Positions 10,613-21,776 of a stretch of 64,000 bases of DNA are shown one piece after another. The position numbers and the translations under genes were made by a program. The notes under the pieces are model-generated. The model did not search any database. It was not told where the DNA came from and was given only the letters and a program-made list of their open reading frames with translations. The DNA comes from Polynucleobacter sphagniphilus (GTDB lineage Bacteria > Pseudomonadota > Gammaproteobacteria > Burkholderiales > Burkholderiaceae), in assembly GCF_001953355.1 (NCBI RefSeq), contig NZ_MPIY01000017.1:62001-126000 (forward strand), given 5' to 3'. The first letter of the stretch is position 1. Each line of letters opens with the position of its first letter.

Positions 10613-10620
10613 TTTTAAGA

Positions 10621-11094
10621 TTAATCGCCAAACAGCTTTTGGCGTAATTCACGACGCTCTTGAGCCTCAAGAGATAAATTAGCAGTTGGCCTGGCAATCA
10701 AACGATTCAAGCCAATTGGCTCACCGGTTTCTTCGCACCAACCATAGTCGCCTGATTCAATGCGCGCTAAAGCTTGCTCTACTTTTTTGAGCAACTTGCG
10801 CTCACGATCACGCGTGCGCAATTCAAGCGCGTGCTCTTCTTCAATCGTTGCGCGATCGGCTGGATCGGGAACCAAAATATTTTCACGAAGGTGCTCTGTT
10901 GTTTCAGAGGCATTCTTCAAGATGTCATCTTTCAGGGTATTAAGCTTCTGACGGAAAAAATCCAACTGAGCAGCATTCATATAGTCCTTCTCGGACATTT
11001 TGAGCAATTCAGCTTCAGTGAGAGGCGCACCCTTTGGAGCTTTGCTAGCTGTCTTAGTAGCCGCAGTGGATTTTGTTGCTGTTTTAACCATCAT
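10621..11094 (-). CDS. dksA: RNA polymerase-binding transcription factor DksA (cysteine-poor form)
   Basis: A 157-residue protein with a long coiled coil whose tip contains the PDPADRA motif that reaches the RNA polymerase secondary channel, followed by the [20 protein letters not shown] helix. The zinc-finger region keeps one cysteine ([12 protein letters not shown]) and has serine/alanine at the later cysteine positions (ANLSLEAQ), so classical four-Cys zinc binding is not expected. Such C/T/S/A forms are common in beta- and alphaproteobacteria. It mediates the stringent response with ppGpp. A CobW-type GTPase lies upstream. Confidence 0.93.
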   Translation of the reverse strand: MMVKTATKSTAATKTASKAPKGAPLTEAELLKMSEKDYMNAAQLDFFRQKLNTLKDDILKNASETTEHLRENILVPDPADRATIEEEHALELRTRDRERKLLKKVEQALARIESGDYGWCEETGEPIGLNRLIARPTANLSLEAQERRELRQKLFGD

Positions 11095-11196
11095 TCATTC
11101 TTTCAGTGGATTTGAAGCATTATTGCCTCATTCTGCCAAAGTTTTAAGACCTTTTACCAATATTGACCGTGGCGGCGGATTGTACTCGCAATTTAA

Positions 11197-12258
11197 CTAG
11201 GCCAAACAACCCTCAAGCCCCGCCAGTAGGGTATCTTTGGGTAGGTCGATGCCGATAAACACCATCCGGGTTTGCTTGTGCTCAGCACCCCAAGGACCGG
11301 CCAAATCGCTGCCCATCATCTGATGAACGCCCTGGAACACGACTTTTCGGTTACTTCCCTTAACGTAAAGCACCCCTTTGTAGCGCAGCATCTTCTCGCC
11401 AAAGATCTCCAAAATGCCTCCCAGGAAGTCTTCCAATTTTTTATGATCAAAGGGTTTATCACTACGAAAAACGAAGGATTGGATACGATCAGTATGGCCT
11501 GCATGGCCATGATGGTCGTGGGAGTGGTCGTGCCCACAATGACCATGGTCATGGTGATCATGGCCATGGTCGTGCCCGCAATTGCTGTGATCATGATCCT
11601 CGGCCTCCAAAAAATGGGGGTCAATATCCAGTTTGGTGTTGAGATTAAAGCCTTTTAGATCCAATACCGCATCTAAGGGCACAACCCCTTTAGAAATCCC
11701 AGCTATTGGGGCTCTCGGATTCATATGCATTAAACGGTTACGCAATGCATCCACCTCAGTAGGGCTGACTAAATCCGTTTTGGTGATAAATATTTGATCG
11801 GCAAAGCCCACTTGGCGCTGCGCTTCTTCATGTTCAGTTAATTGTTGTTGTCCATGCCTGGCATCTACCAATGTGACCACAGCATCCAATACATAGTGGT
11901 CGGCAACGTCATCATCCATAAAGAAGGTTTGCGCAACTGGCCCTGGATTAGCTACACCCGTGGTTTCAATGACCACGCGCTCAAAGCTAATTTTTTTCTC
12001 TTTACGCTGTTCCCATAAGGCATTTAAGGCCTCCACTAAGTCGCCACGGATGGTGCAGCAGATGCAACCATTGCTCATCTGCACAATATTTTCTTGGTTG
12101 TCCTGGACCAAAATATCGTTATCAATATTTTCCTCGCCAAACTCATTCTCAATCACGGCAATTTTCTTGCCATGTTGCTCAGTCAGAATGTGCTTTAGCA
12201 AAGTGGTCTTACCGCTACCCAGAAAGCCAGTCAGAATCGTTACAGGAATTAAAGCCAT
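11197..12258 (-). CDS. COG0523 (CobW/ZNG1-type) GTP-binding metallochaperone
   Basis: A 353-residue G3E-family GTPase with the Walker A motif [13 protein letters not shown] (residues 11-23), the metal-binding CxCC motif in [10 protein letters not shown] (residues ~64-73) and a TKTD guanine motif. Between about residues 225 and 260 there is a histidine-rich loop made of repeated H/D/G residues, followed by the CobW C-terminal domain. The family delivers metals, often zinc, to client enzymes. Because its neighbour DksA is the cysteine-poor type, a zinc-homeostasis role is plausible but inferred. Confidence 0.88.
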   Translation of the reverse strand: MALIPVTILTGFLGSGKTTLLKHILTEQHGKKIAVIENEFGEENIDNDILVQDNQENIVQMSNGCICCTIRGDLVEALNALWEQRKEKKISFERVVIETTGVANPGPVAQTFFMDDDVADHYVLDAVVTLVDARHGQQQLTEHEEAQRQVGFADQIFITKTDLVSPTEVDALRNRLMHMNPRAPIAGISKGVVPLDAVLDLKGFNLNTKLDIDPHFLEAEDHDHSNCGHDHGHDHHDHGHCGHDHSHDHHGHAGHTDRIQSFVFRSDKPFDHKKLEDFLGGILEIFGEKMLRYKGVLYVKGSNRKVVFQGVHQMMGSDLAGPWGAEHKQTRMVFIGIDLPKDTLLAGLEGCLA

Positions 12259-12326
12259 TAAAAATCCAATCTAAATCGAGTGTGTCGCGTTCTCAAACCG
12301 AGAAACCCCCTATATTACCGAGTTCC

Positions 12327-13328
12327 TCAGCCTTTGCCAGCCTTTGCTCTAGGATGGGCTTTGTCATACGCCTGCGCCAAATGCTGAAAATCCAAAGAAG
12401 TGTAGATCTGGGTGCTGGCAATGCTGGCATGACCCAACATCTCCTGAACCGCTCGTAAATCCTGTGAAGACTGCAAAACATGGCTGGCAAAGCTATGCCG
12501 CATCATATGCGGATGAACATGGGTTGGCAGACCGGCCCTAATAGCCAAGGAGCGTAGACGCGCTTGTACCGTACGGGGCGATAAACGCGCGCCCGTAGCA
12601 GAAAGAAAGAGGCCCGCAGAAATCATTTGTCTATCGAGTGTGTCCCTGTGCTCTCGCCATTTAGATAATGACGCCATTGCTGGCGCACCAACAGGGACAG
12701 AACGTCGCTTGCCTCCCTTACCTAGTACCGTCACCTCGCCCGCATCCCAATCCAACCAACCAGCCGACTCATGCTGACGATCCTTGCTTTGCATGACATC
12801 AATTCCGAGCAACTCGGAAAGGCGTAAACCAGAGGAATACAGCAAATCGATGATGGCGGCATCCCGAATCGACTCGAAATCATCCCTCTCTTGTGCTTCG
12901 CGTACAGCTTGATTTACCAAAGATAGGGCCTGTTCTACAGACAGGGCTTTTGGCAGCGACTTCAAACGCTTGGGTGCCTTGACATCATCAACTGGGTTGG
13001 CGAACAACTTATCGGCAGCATTGGCCACACCTGGACTCCGTCTGGCATCCCGCTCGGTTAACCAGTCATACCAACCACGCCAAGCTGATAGACCCCGGGC
13101 AATGCTTCTAGGGGATTTACCTTTGGCATGCATTCTGCCAGCCCAACGACGAATATGCGCATTGCTGACACACAATAGATCAGTCGTATCTTCGGCTGCA
13201 AAAAGCTGCAGTGCCCCCAAATCCATTTGATAGGCCTTAAGGGTGTGTGCGGACAACTGACGCAACACATGTAAGTCATGCAAGTATTCCTGCATGAGTG
13301 GATGCAGTTCAGTCAGTCGGGGATTCAT
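12327..13328 (-). CDS. xerC: Tyrosine recombinase XerC
   Basis: A 333-residue tyrosine recombinase with an N-terminal SAM-like core-binding domain (residues ~10-110) and the catalytic Arg in SSGLRLSELLG. It also has HMMRHSFASH with the His/Arg pair, LGHASIASTQIY with the second His and the nucleophilic Tyr. It resolves chromosome dimers at dif with XerD. It is the last gene of the gatC-gatA-gatB-DUF484-xerC run and overlaps DUF484 by 20 nt. It is a housekeeping enzyme and need not be the recombinase for the repeat array at 55-60 kb. Confidence 0.93.
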   Translation of the reverse strand: MNPRLTELHPLMQEYLHDLHVLRQLSAHTLKAYQMDLGALQLFAAEDTTDLLCVSNAHIRRWAGRMHAKGKSPRSIARGLSAWRGWYDWLTERDARRSPGVANAADKLFANPVDDVKAPKRLKSLPKALSVEQALSLVNQAVREAQERDDFESIRDAAIIDLLYSSGLRLSELLGIDVMQSKDRQHESAGWLDWDAGEVTVLGKGGKRRSVPVGAPAMASLSKWREHRDTLDRQMISAGLFLSATGARLSPRTVQARLRSLAIRAGLPTHVHPHMMRHSFASHVLQSSQDLRAVQEMLGHASIASTQIYTSLDFQHLAQAYDKAHPRAKAGKG

Positions 13329-13983
13329 ATGCTTGGATACGATCCAAAGCTGCTGCCGTTAATTCAGCGATCTGACGCAGGTAAAAGGCACCCATATCAG
13401 CCGTGAAACGCGTGGCATCCGAACTAGCAAGCAGTAACACCGCCGGAGATTGAGGTGTAGCAGCGGCCTTACCTAGGGGTAAGCCGATAGCGACCATGCT
13501 TTGCCAATTTGGATCAATCATTGTTTGGGTTGCCAATAAATCCACACTCGCTGCCGCCAATTCTTTAGCAGACCCACATAAGGGAGTATCAACCCAAGGA
13601 CCAAATGCAGCGTTTGGTGAGAGTAGTTGTGCAGACTCGACTTCAAACACATCAGCCAAACCAGAGGTAATTGCGTCCTCTACATCGGCCTTGTTATTTG
13701 CTTTCATTAAACGTAATAACCATGCTACTAAGCTTTGTTGGGTTTTATCGTTACGACTACCAAAGTGCAACATCTCACTTAAACGACGATTGAGCTCTTG
13801 ATTCTGCGTGCGCAAGACTGTCATTTGTCGCTCTTGCAAAGAGATAGCTCGATCTTCATGCGGATGTTTAATACGAATTTCATTGAACAACTCTGCATAA
13901 CGCTCAAAGAAACCTGGGGTGGAGCGCAACCACTCCGCTACCAATTCTTCTTGCTCAGCTTGCTTTGGATCAATCGCGCTCAT
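13309..13983 (-). CDS. DUF484 family protein
   Basis: A 224-residue GAF-like protein of the DUF484 family, recognised by its N-terminal LVAEWLRSTPGFFERYAELF and the coiled segment SLQERQMTVLRTQNQEL. DUF484 genes commonly sit directly upstream of xerC, as here, with a 20-nt overlap. The molecular role is not established. Confidence 0.85.
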   Translation of the reverse strand: MSAIDPKQAEQEELVAEWLRSTPGFFERYAELFNEIRIKHPHEDRAISLQERQMTVLRTQNQELNRRLSEMLHFGSRNDKTQQSLVAWLLRLMKANNKADVEDAITSGLADVFEVESAQLLSPNAAFGPWVDTPLCGSAKELAAASVDLLATQTMIDPNWQSMVAIGLPLGKAAATPQSPAVLLLASSDATRFTADMGAFYLRQIAELTAAALDRIQAYESPTD

Positions 13984-14009
13984 CGTCTCTTTCTTTTTAC
14001 AAATTGGTT

Positions 14010-15482
14010 TTAACTTAATTTCTTACGCAGCAACTCATTGACCTGACCTGGATTGGCTTTGCCCTGAGAGGCCTTCATGATTTGCCCGACCAAAGCATTA
14101 AATGCCTTCTCTTTTCCAGAACGGAATTCTTCAACTGATTTCTGATTGGCTACCAGTACCTGATCAATCATTGCCTCCAATGCACCACTATCGCTAATTT
14201 GCTTCAAGCCCTTCGCCTCGATAATCTCATCAACTGAACTCAGTGGTTTACCAGCTACGACATCTTCCCAGAGAATGGCAAAAATATCTTTCGCAATCTT
14301 GTTCGATATCGTGCCATCAGCAATGCGAGCAAGTATCGGTGCGAGATGTTCTGCCTTGAGGGGCGCATCTGCAGTGGCCATCCCTGCACGATTTAAAGCG
14401 GAAGCAAATTCACCTGTAATTAAATTAGCGGCAGCCTTCGCAAGAGACTTATCCACCAAAGTTAATAGAGTCTCAAATAATTTTGCGGTATCGCGATCCT
14501 GTGTCAGTAACTGTGCATCGTAGGCGCTCAGGCCAAAATCTCTTTGCCATCGTTCACGCAGTTGCGCAGGCAATGCCGGCATTTGGCTACGCACATCAGC
14601 AATCCAAGCCTGATCAATGACTACTGGCAATAAATCAGGGTCCGGGAAGTAGCGATAGTCATTCGCATCTTCTTTGCTACGCATGCTACGCGTTTCCTGT
14701 TTATCCGGATCGTATAAGCGCGTCTCCTGAACAACGGTGCCCCCATCTTCTATTAACTCAATTTGGCGGCGCACTTCATATTGAATGGCCTCTTCCAAAA
14801 AGCGGAATGAATTAAGGTTTTTAATTTCGCAGCGCGTACCAAATTCAACTTGTCCTTTAGGGCGCACTGAGACATTGGCATCGCAACGGAAAGAGCCTTC
14901 TTGCATATTCCCATCACATACCCCCAACCAAACAACTAAACCATGCAGCGCTTTTGCATAAGCCACTGCTTCTACTGCGCTACGCATGACTGGTTCAGTC
15001 ACAATTTCAAGTAGCGGTGTACCAGCGCGATTGAGATCAATGCCACTAGAAGCTTCACCATGCGGACCAGTGAAACCTTCTTCATGAACAGATTTGCCCG
15101 CATCTTCTTCCATATGCGCTCGGGTGAGCTCAACAACCTTCACCTCATCGCCTACCAAAATTTCTAATTGGCCACCAACTACTACCGGAATTTCAAATTG
15201 ACTAATTTGATAACCCTTTGGCAGGTCAGGATAGAAATAGTTCTTGCGCGCAAAAATGCTGGCTGGCGAGATCTTTGCACCTACCGCCAAACCAAAACGA
15301 ATGGCGTGCTCTACCGCTTGGCGATTGAGTACAGGCAATACGCCAGGCAAGGCTAAATCAACAGCACATGCCTGTGTGTTGGGCTGAGCCCCAAAGCGCG
15401 TGCTTGCGCCACTAAAAATTTTTGATTGCGTTTGTAACTGCGCGTGAGTTTCTAAACCAATAACCACTTCCCATTGCATCAT
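14010..15482 (-). CDS. gatB: Aspartyl/glutamyl-tRNA amidotransferase subunit B
   Basis: A 490-residue protein from the ATG at 15,482, whose ATGA overlaps the gatA stop; the frame stays open for ten codons further upstream, but these lie inside gatA. The start of the family, [13 protein letters not shown], is present, with [18 protein letters not shown] and [12 protein letters not shown] later and a C-terminal tail domain. It transfers ammonia to activated Glu-tRNA(Gln) or Asp-tRNA(Asn) in the GatCAB complex. Confidence 0.96.
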   Translation of the reverse strand: MMQWEVVIGLETHAQLQTQSKIFSGASTRFGAQPNTQACAVDLALPGVLPVLNRQAVEHAIRFGLAVGAKISPASIFARKNYFYPDLPKGYQISQFEIPVVVGGQLEILVGDEVKVVELTRAHMEEDAGKSVHEEGFTGPHGEASSGIDLNRAGTPLLEIVTEPVMRSAVEAVAYAKALHGLVVWLGVCDGNMQEGSFRCDANVSVRPKGQVEFGTRCEIKNLNSFRFLEEAIQYEVRRQIELIEDGGTVVQETRLYDPDKQETRSMRSKEDANDYRYFPDPDLLPVVIDQAWIADVRSQMPALPAQLRERWQRDFGLSAYDAQLLTQDRDTAKLFETLLTLVDKSLAKAAANLITGEFASALNRAGMATADAPLKAEHLAPILARIADGTISNKIAKDIFAILWEDVVAGKPLSSVDEIIEAKGLKQISDSGALEAMIDQVLVANQKSVEEFRSGKEKAFNALVGQIMKASQGKANPGQVNELLRKKLS

Positions 15483-16996
15483 GCCACCTCGCTTGCTTGC
15501 CGCAAATGCCAATCGCTGGCCTGCTGATACTGATGCGCCACCTGCAATAAGCGCGCCTCAGAAAAATAATTCCCAATGAGTTGCATGCCGATGGGTAAGT
15601 CATTTGCATTAAAGCCGCAAGGCACACTCATTGCTGGTAGTCCAGCCAGATTCGTGGAAAGCGTATAAATATCTTCTAAATACATTTGTACTGGATCTTT
15701 GGACTTTTCACCCAAACGCCAAGCCACATCAGGAGCCACTGGTCCCAAAATGACATCGCATTGATTAAATGCCGCCTGAAAATCTGCCGCAATAATGCGA
15801 CGAATCTTTTGTGCCTGGAGATAATAGGCATCATAGTAACCATGGCACAGTACATAAGTGCCAATCAAAATACGGCGTCTGACTTCAGCACCAAAACCTT
15901 CCGTCCGAGACTTTTGGTACATATCCCCAAGGTCTTTATATTCATTTGCGCGATGTCCATAACGTACACCATCGAAACGACTCAAATTGCTTGATGCCTC
16001 GGCGGGTGCCAAGACGTAATAGACTGGAATGGATAATTTGGTTTTAGGCAGACTCACCTCAACTAGTGTTGCCCCCAAATCTGCCAAAGCTTTCGCTGCA
16101 GCATTTACTGCATTTGCAACATCCTGCGCCAATCCTTCTGCAAAAAACTCTTTTGGCAGCCCCACTCGTAAGCCTTCTAAAGGTTTTGCGGAATTGGTGC
16201 TGCTATCTTGCCAGGGCTTATTGAGGAAACGACTGTAGTCCTCGCCCGAATCAGCCAAGGAGGTTGAGTCGCGCGGGTCATGAGAAGACATTGCCGTTAA
16301 CAATAAAGCGCAATCCTCCGCCGTTTTACCCATAGGGCCAGCCTGATCTAAGGAAGAGGCATAGGCGATCATGCCGTAACGGGATACGCGCCCATAACTA
16401 GGCTTGATGCCAGTAATGCCACAAAAGGCCGATGGCTGACGAATGGATCCGCCGGTGTCGCTACCTGTAGCAATAGGGGCCAATCCGGCAGCTACGGCAG
16501 CAGCCGAACCACCGGAGGAGCCACCAGAGACATATTGACCATTCCAGGGATTTAAGACTGGTCCAAAGGCTGAATTTTCGTTAGAAGAGCCCATTGCGAA
16601 CTCATCCATATTGGTCTTGCCAAGACAGACCATTCCTGCACCATGTGGATTTTTTTCACTTGGCATTCCGAGGTTTGCCACCACGGTGGCATCAAAAGGG
16701 CTTTGGTAGTTTTCTAGAATTTTGGAGGCTGCGGTCGACTTCCAGCCCCTAGTGACGAACACATCTTTGTGCGCCACCGGAATTCCGGTTAAACGCGTAC
16801 CTTTACCGGCAGCTATTAATGTATCTGCTTTATTTGCTTGCTCTAAAGATAAGTGAGCATTCACATCAAGATATGCATTCCAACGTTTTTCAGCCTCAAT
16901 ACGACTCAAAAAGTATTGGGTCAACTCCATACTGGAGACCTCTTTTGCAGCCAACGCTTTGGCCATTAGGGCGATGGGGGTTTGGTGCCAACTCAT
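15479..16996 (-). CDS. gatA: Aspartyl/glutamyl-tRNA amidotransferase subunit A
   Basis: A 505-residue amidase-signature enzyme. The catalytic Lys lies in [12 protein letters not shown] and the Ser-Ser pair in [14 protein letters not shown] and [12 protein letters not shown]. It hydrolyses glutamine and channels ammonia to GatB. It overlaps gatC upstream and gatB downstream by 4 nt each, so the three subunits are translationally coupled. Confidence 0.97.
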   Translation of the reverse strand: MSWHQTPIALMAKALAAKEVSSMELTQYFLSRIEAEKRWNAYLDVNAHLSLEQANKADTLIAAGKGTRLTGIPVAHKDVFVTRGWKSTAASKILENYQSPFDATVVANLGMPSEKNPHGAGMVCLGKTNMDEFAMGSSNENSAFGPVLNPWNGQYVSGGSSGGSAAAVAAGLAPIATGSDTGGSIRQPSAFCGITGIKPSYGRVSRYGMIAYASSLDQAGPMGKTAEDCALLLTAMSSHDPRDSTSLADSGEDYSRFLNKPWQDSSTNSAKPLEGLRVGLPKEFFAEGLAQDVANAVNAAAKALADLGATLVEVSLPKTKLSIPVYYVLAPAEASSNLSRFDGVRYGHRANEYKDLGDMYQKSRTEGFGAEVRRRILIGTYVLCHGYYDAYYLQAQKIRRIIAADFQAAFNQCDVILGPVAPDVAWRLGEKSKDPVQMYLEDIYTLSTNLAGLPAMSVPCGFNANDLPIGMQLIGNYFSEARLLQVAHQYQQASDWHLRQASEVA

Positions 16997-17286
16997 TCAA
17001 TCACCCTTGGAACTAAGAAATAACCATCCTGCTGGGCAGGGGCAGATTGCATGTTTTCAATGCGATGATCGGACTCGCTGACCTGATCGACCCGTAAAGG
17101 CTGAGCCAGCTCTCGCAGGAAAAGAATAGGGTGAGCCAAGGGCTCCAGACCAGAGGTATCGACTGCCTGCATTTCTTCCACCAGGGAGAAAACCGCCTGC
17201 AATTGAGGCAAAACTGCCTCGGCTTCTGCCTGATTTAACTCAAGCCTAGATAGGTGCGCAATGCGCTGGACATCATCAAGTTTCAT
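16993..17286 (-). CDS. gatC: Aspartyl/glutamyl-tRNA amidotransferase subunit C
   Basis: A 97-residue subunit starting at [17 protein letters not shown], the usual GatC N-terminus; the frame is open six codons further up, but the internal Met fits the family better. The C-terminal half shows LRVDQVSES. It stabilises the GatA-GatB interface. The start lies 61 nt from mreB, which is transcribed the other way. Confidence 0.93.
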   Translation of the reverse strand: MKLDDVQRIAHLSRLELNQAEAEAVLPQLQAVFSLVEEMQAVDTSGLEPLAHPILFLRELAQPLRVDQVSESDHRIENMQSAPAQQDGYFLVPRVIE

Positions 17287-17323
17287 AGGTCTCTGGAGTA
17301 TCATTCCTATATATATTTATTAA

Positions 17324-18391
<1,068 letters not shown>

Positions 18392-18412
18392 GCGATAACG
18401 TCGGCCAGGACA

Positions 18413-19342
18413 TTGCGACATAGCGCCCCTCCACTTTTCAGACAGGGCATTCCCGCCTTAGTAAAACTGATTGTCTGTCTGTCGATCAGCATTGCATTAA
18501 TGCTGATCGATTTTCGCTTTAAAGCCCTCGATCCGATTCGCAACAATGTGAATTGGGTATTGCGTCCACTTGAATACATCATGATGGCGCCCCGGAACTT
18601 GATTGAAGCTAGCTCAGACTATTTCACTACTCGCGGAACTTTAGATCAAGAGAATCGAGAAATGAAAGCACGTCAAGCGGAGCTCTCCCTGCTTGCCACT
18701 CAATCCGAATACCTCCAAGTAGAGAATCAGAATTTACGTCAGCTCATGGACTTACAAAAACAGGTTTCTTTCAAAACCTTGCCTGTTGAAATTTTGTTTA
18801 ACCCACCAAATCCAATCTCACAACGCGTTGTAATTAATCGTGGCACCGATGATGGACTCAAACTTGGTAATCCGATTGCGAATGATGATGGCATTCTTGG
18901 TCAGGTGGTGCGCATCTACGATCACTCTGCAGAAGTATCTTTGCTAGAAGATCGTGATTTTGCCGTACCAGTGCAAGTCGCTCGCAATGGCCTTCGAGCC
19001 GCCGTATTTGGTGCGGGGCGCGGCAATCCTTTAGAGCTGCGCTATCTGCCCGTTGCCAGTGATTTAGAAGTAGGAGATGTTTTATTGACCTCCGGAATTG
19101 ATGGCGTATACCCGCCAGGATTTGCAGTGGCGATCATTACTCGTATTGAGCGTAATGCAGACAAGAACTCTTCGAACGTATTTTGCGAACCAGTTGCTCC
19201 TGTCAATCGCTATCGCCAGGCTTTGGCCTTCCTTTACGACCCAAAATGGGAGGCAAAAGCCTCCACCAGCTCCAATAAGACTGGGGCCCCAGTCAATAAT
19301 GCGCCCGGTCGTCGCCAGACCCGCGCCCGAGGAATGCAATGA
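18413..19342 (+). CDS. mreC: Rod-shape-determining protein MreC
   Basis: A 309-residue inner-membrane protein with one N-terminal transmembrane segment (LVKLIVCLSISIALMLIDF), a coiled coil (residues ~75-115) and the periplasmic beta domain containing VVINRGTDDGLKLGNPI and TSGIDGVYPPGFAVA. It starts at TTG with an upstream CCAGGA ribosome site. It couples MreB filaments to PBP2/RodA. Its end overlaps mreD by 4 nt. Confidence 0.93.
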   Translation: MRHSAPPLFRQGIPALVKLIVCLSISIALMLIDFRFKALDPIRNNVNWVLRPLEYIMMAPRNLIEASSDYFTTRGTLDQENREMKARQAELSLLATQSEYLQVENQNLRQLMDLQKQVSFKTLPVEILFNPPNPISQRVVINRGTDDGLKLGNPIANDDGILGQVVRIYDHSAEVSLLEDRDFAVPVQVARNGLRAAVFGAGRGNPLELRYLPVASDLEVGDVLLTSGIDGVYPPGFAVAIITRIERNADKNSSNVFCEPVAPVNRYRQALAFLYDPKWEAKASTSSNKTGAPVNNAPGRRQTRARGMQ

Positions 19343-19863
19343 TCGACTTTCAAAGCGGCTACATTCTTCGCCCAGTAAACCCTGTATTTATTTACTTCAG
19401 TTTATTTTGCGCCTTAATGCTTAATCTCCTACCAATCGGAAACTACGGTTGGGTGCCAGATTGGCTCATTCTCTGCATTGTGTTTTGGAATATTCATCAG
19501 CACCGCTATGTAGGCGTTGTATGGGCCTTCTTATTCGGCCTGCTAATGGATGTACACAACTCCGATCTGCTTGGCCTGCATGCATTTAGTTACTCGCTGG
19601 TAGCCTATATCGCCATCTCTTGGCATCGCCGCATTACTGCATTAGCAGTTTTTACGCAGGCCTTTCACCTACTGCCAATCTTCCTCTTAGTTTCTTTATT
19701 TCCAGTCTTAGTGCACTGGATGCTTAGCGGGGAATTCTATTGGTGGGCTTTAACGGGCGCGATTCAAGCAAGCATTGAAGCTATGTTGTGGCCACTTGCG
19801 ACGCGAATCTTGCTTGCGCCCCAACGTCGGCCAACTGACGTTGATCACAACCGCCCCATCTAA
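19339..19863 (+). CDS. mreD: Rod-shape-determining protein MreD
   Basis: A 174-residue polytopic inner-membrane protein with about five hydrophobic segments and the MreD-like GLLMDVHNSDLLGLHAF motif. It belongs to the elongasome. It is coupled to mreC by ATGA overlap and lies 5 nt before mrdA. Confidence 0.9.
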   Translation: MIDFQSGYILRPVNPVFIYFSLFCALMLNLLPIGNYGWVPDWLILCIVFWNIHQHRYVGVVWAFLFGLLMDVHNSDLLGLHAFSYSLVAYIAISWHRRITALAVFTQAFHLLPIFLLVSLFPVLVHWMLSGEFYWWALTGAIQASIEAMLWPLATRILLAPQRRPTDVDHNRPI

Positions 19864-19868
19864 AGCCA

Positions 19869-21776
19869 ATGGTTTCCTTTAAAAAGCCAGACTTAGACTC
19901 GTTCCAAGAGCGCATTCATATTGCAACCTGGTTTGTCACGTTTTGCTTTTTTCTGCTAATTACCCGACTAGTTTGGCTGCAATTGGTTAGCCATAATAAA
20001 TATGCAGTTCTAGCAGAAAACAATCGCATTGCCGTGGTGCCAGCACCAGCTAGCCGTGGCTTGCTGATTGATCGCAACGGAATTGTGATTGGACGAAACT
20101 ATTCCGCCCTTACTTTAGATATCAATGCTGAAGAGGTTCAAGGGAATGTGGACGAATTAATTGATCAGTTATCTGAAATCGTGCTCATTTCCCCCAGAGA
20201 CCGACGCAATTTCAAGCGTTCTCTAGAAGATTCTCGAAAAATGGGGACAATTCCCCTTCGTTCAATGCTAACCGAGGCAGAAACTGCCCGCTTTATGGCC
20301 AATCGTTACCGCTTTCCAGGTGTTGAAATCCGCGCCCGAAGCTTCCGAGAGTACCCGTATAACGAATTGGCCTCCCACCTCATTGGTTACATTGGGCGCG
20401 TTTCACAGCGCGACAAAGAACGCATGCAAGCCGAAATTGAAGACTCTAAAGCCGATGATCCTGATGCACTTCAGGCATCTTTTTTGCCAGGCATTCAATA
20501 CGTAGGCAAGATTGGTCTAGAACAAAGTTATGAAACTGTATTGCGTGGCGTACCAGGTTACGACCAGGTAGAAATTACTGCTGGTGGCAAACCTGTGCGC
20601 ACACTTTCAAGCTCACCTTCAGTGCCAGGCAAAAATGTCATTCTGTCTGTTGATATCAAATTGCAATATTTAGTTGAACAGCTTTATGGAAACTTTCGTG
20701 GCGCATTTGTAGCAATCGAACCTCAAACGGGTGATGTCCTGGCATTCGTCTCTAAACCCAACTTCAATCCAAATGATTTTGTGGAAGGCATTGACTCAGT
20801 GACATGGAAGGAGCTGAATGACTCTCCACAAAAACCACTTTATAACAGGCCACTAAAAGGTATTTATCCACCCGGATCTACTTACAAGCCATTTATGGCA
20901 TTAGGCGCCTTGGAGAATAAAAAGCGCACTCCATCACAAACTATTTTTGATCCCGGCTACTTTGATTTTGGCAATCACACATTCCGCGATGATAAAAAAG
21001 GTGGCCATGGTACTGTGGACATGCAAAAGTCGATTGTTGAATCGTGTGACACGTATTACTACATGCTAGCGCGCGATATGGGTGTAGATATGATTGCGGA
21101 CTTTATGAAGCCATTTGGTTTTGGCCAAATCACTGGCATCGATTTACAAGGTGAAGCAAAAGGCGTCCTACCATCTACCACTTGGAAAAAGAATACCTTT
21201 AAAAAACCAGAGCAGCAAAAATGGTATGAAGGCGAAACGATCTCATTGGGAATCGGGCAGGGCTATAACGCCTTCACGATTTTGCAATTAGCACACGCAA
21301 TGGCAAACCTCGCGAATAACGGCATCGTCATGAAGCCGCACTTAGTGAAGGCAATTGAAGATCCCTTTACAAGAAATCGCACCCTGACCACGCCCAAGGA
21401 AAGCTATCGAATTGAGCTCAAACCAGAAAACATTGAAGTGATCAAAAATGCCATGGTTGAAGTCAATCGCTCCGGGACATCTGCAGCTGCGTTTCAAGGA
21501 GCTGGATATACCTCTGGCGGAAAAACTGGAACAGCTCAAGTCTTTAGTTTGAATTCGAAAGATTACAAACATGGCGCCACTGCAGAGTTTCTCCGCGATC
21601 ATGCTTTGTTCGAAGCATTTGCGCCTGCTGACAAACCAACTATCGTTATTGCGATGGTTGTAGAGAATGCAGGCTTTGGTGCGCAATATGCTGCACCGAT
21701 TGCTCGCAAAGCCTTGGATTACTACATTGAAGGCAAATGGCCTAAGGAGGTTCCTGAATGGAAAAGAGCCCCATAA
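19869..21776 (+). CDS. mrdA: Penicillin-binding protein 2 (peptidoglycan transpeptidase)
   Basis: A 635-residue class B penicillin-binding protein: one N-terminal membrane anchor (residues ~17-42), a dimerisation domain (from about residue 60) and a transpeptidase domain with catalytic STYK in PPGSTYKPFM, SCD in VESCDTYYYM and KTG in GGKTGTAQ. It cross-links lateral-wall peptidoglycan. Its last 19 nt overlap rodA, its glycosyltransferase partner. Confidence 0.96.
   Translation: MVSFKKPDLDSFQERIHIATWFVTFCFFLLITRLVWLQLVSHNKYAVLAENNRIAVVPAPASRGLLIDRNGIVIGRNYSALTLDINAEEVQGNVDELIDQLSEIVLISPRDRRNFKRSLEDSRKMGTIPLRSMLTEAETARFMANRYRFPGVEIRARSFREYPYNELASHLIGYIGRVSQRDKERMQAEIEDSKADDPDALQASFLPGIQYVGKIGLEQSYETVLRGVPGYDQVEITAGGKPVRTLSSSPSVPGKNVILSVDIKLQYLVEQLYGNFRGAFVAIEPQTGDVLAFVSKPNFNPNDFVEGIDSVTWKELNDSPQKPLYNRPLKGIYPPGSTYKPFMALGALENKKRTPSQTIFDPGYFDFGNHTFRDDKKGGHGTVDMQKSIVESCDTYYYMLARDMGVDMIADFMKPFGFGQITGIDLQGEAKGVLPSTTWKKNTFKKPEQQKWYEGETISLGIGQGYNAFTILQLAHAMANLANNGIVMKPHLVKAIEDPFTRNRTLTTPKESYRIELKPENIEVIKNAMVEVNRSGTSAAAFQGAGYTSGGKTGTAQVFSLNSKDYKHGATAEFLRDHALFEAFAPADKPTIVIAMVVENAGFGAQYAAPIARKALDYYIEGKWPKEVPEWKRAP

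Noticed and set aside
11480..11600. DNA tandem repeat or CRISPR-like array
   Set aside because: The repetitive DNA encodes the His/Asp-rich loop of the COG0523 GTPase; there are no spacers.
12327..13328. XerC as an integrase belonging to the repeat array
   Set aside because: It sits in the conserved DUF484-xerC context of a housekeeping operon, 42 kb away from the array.
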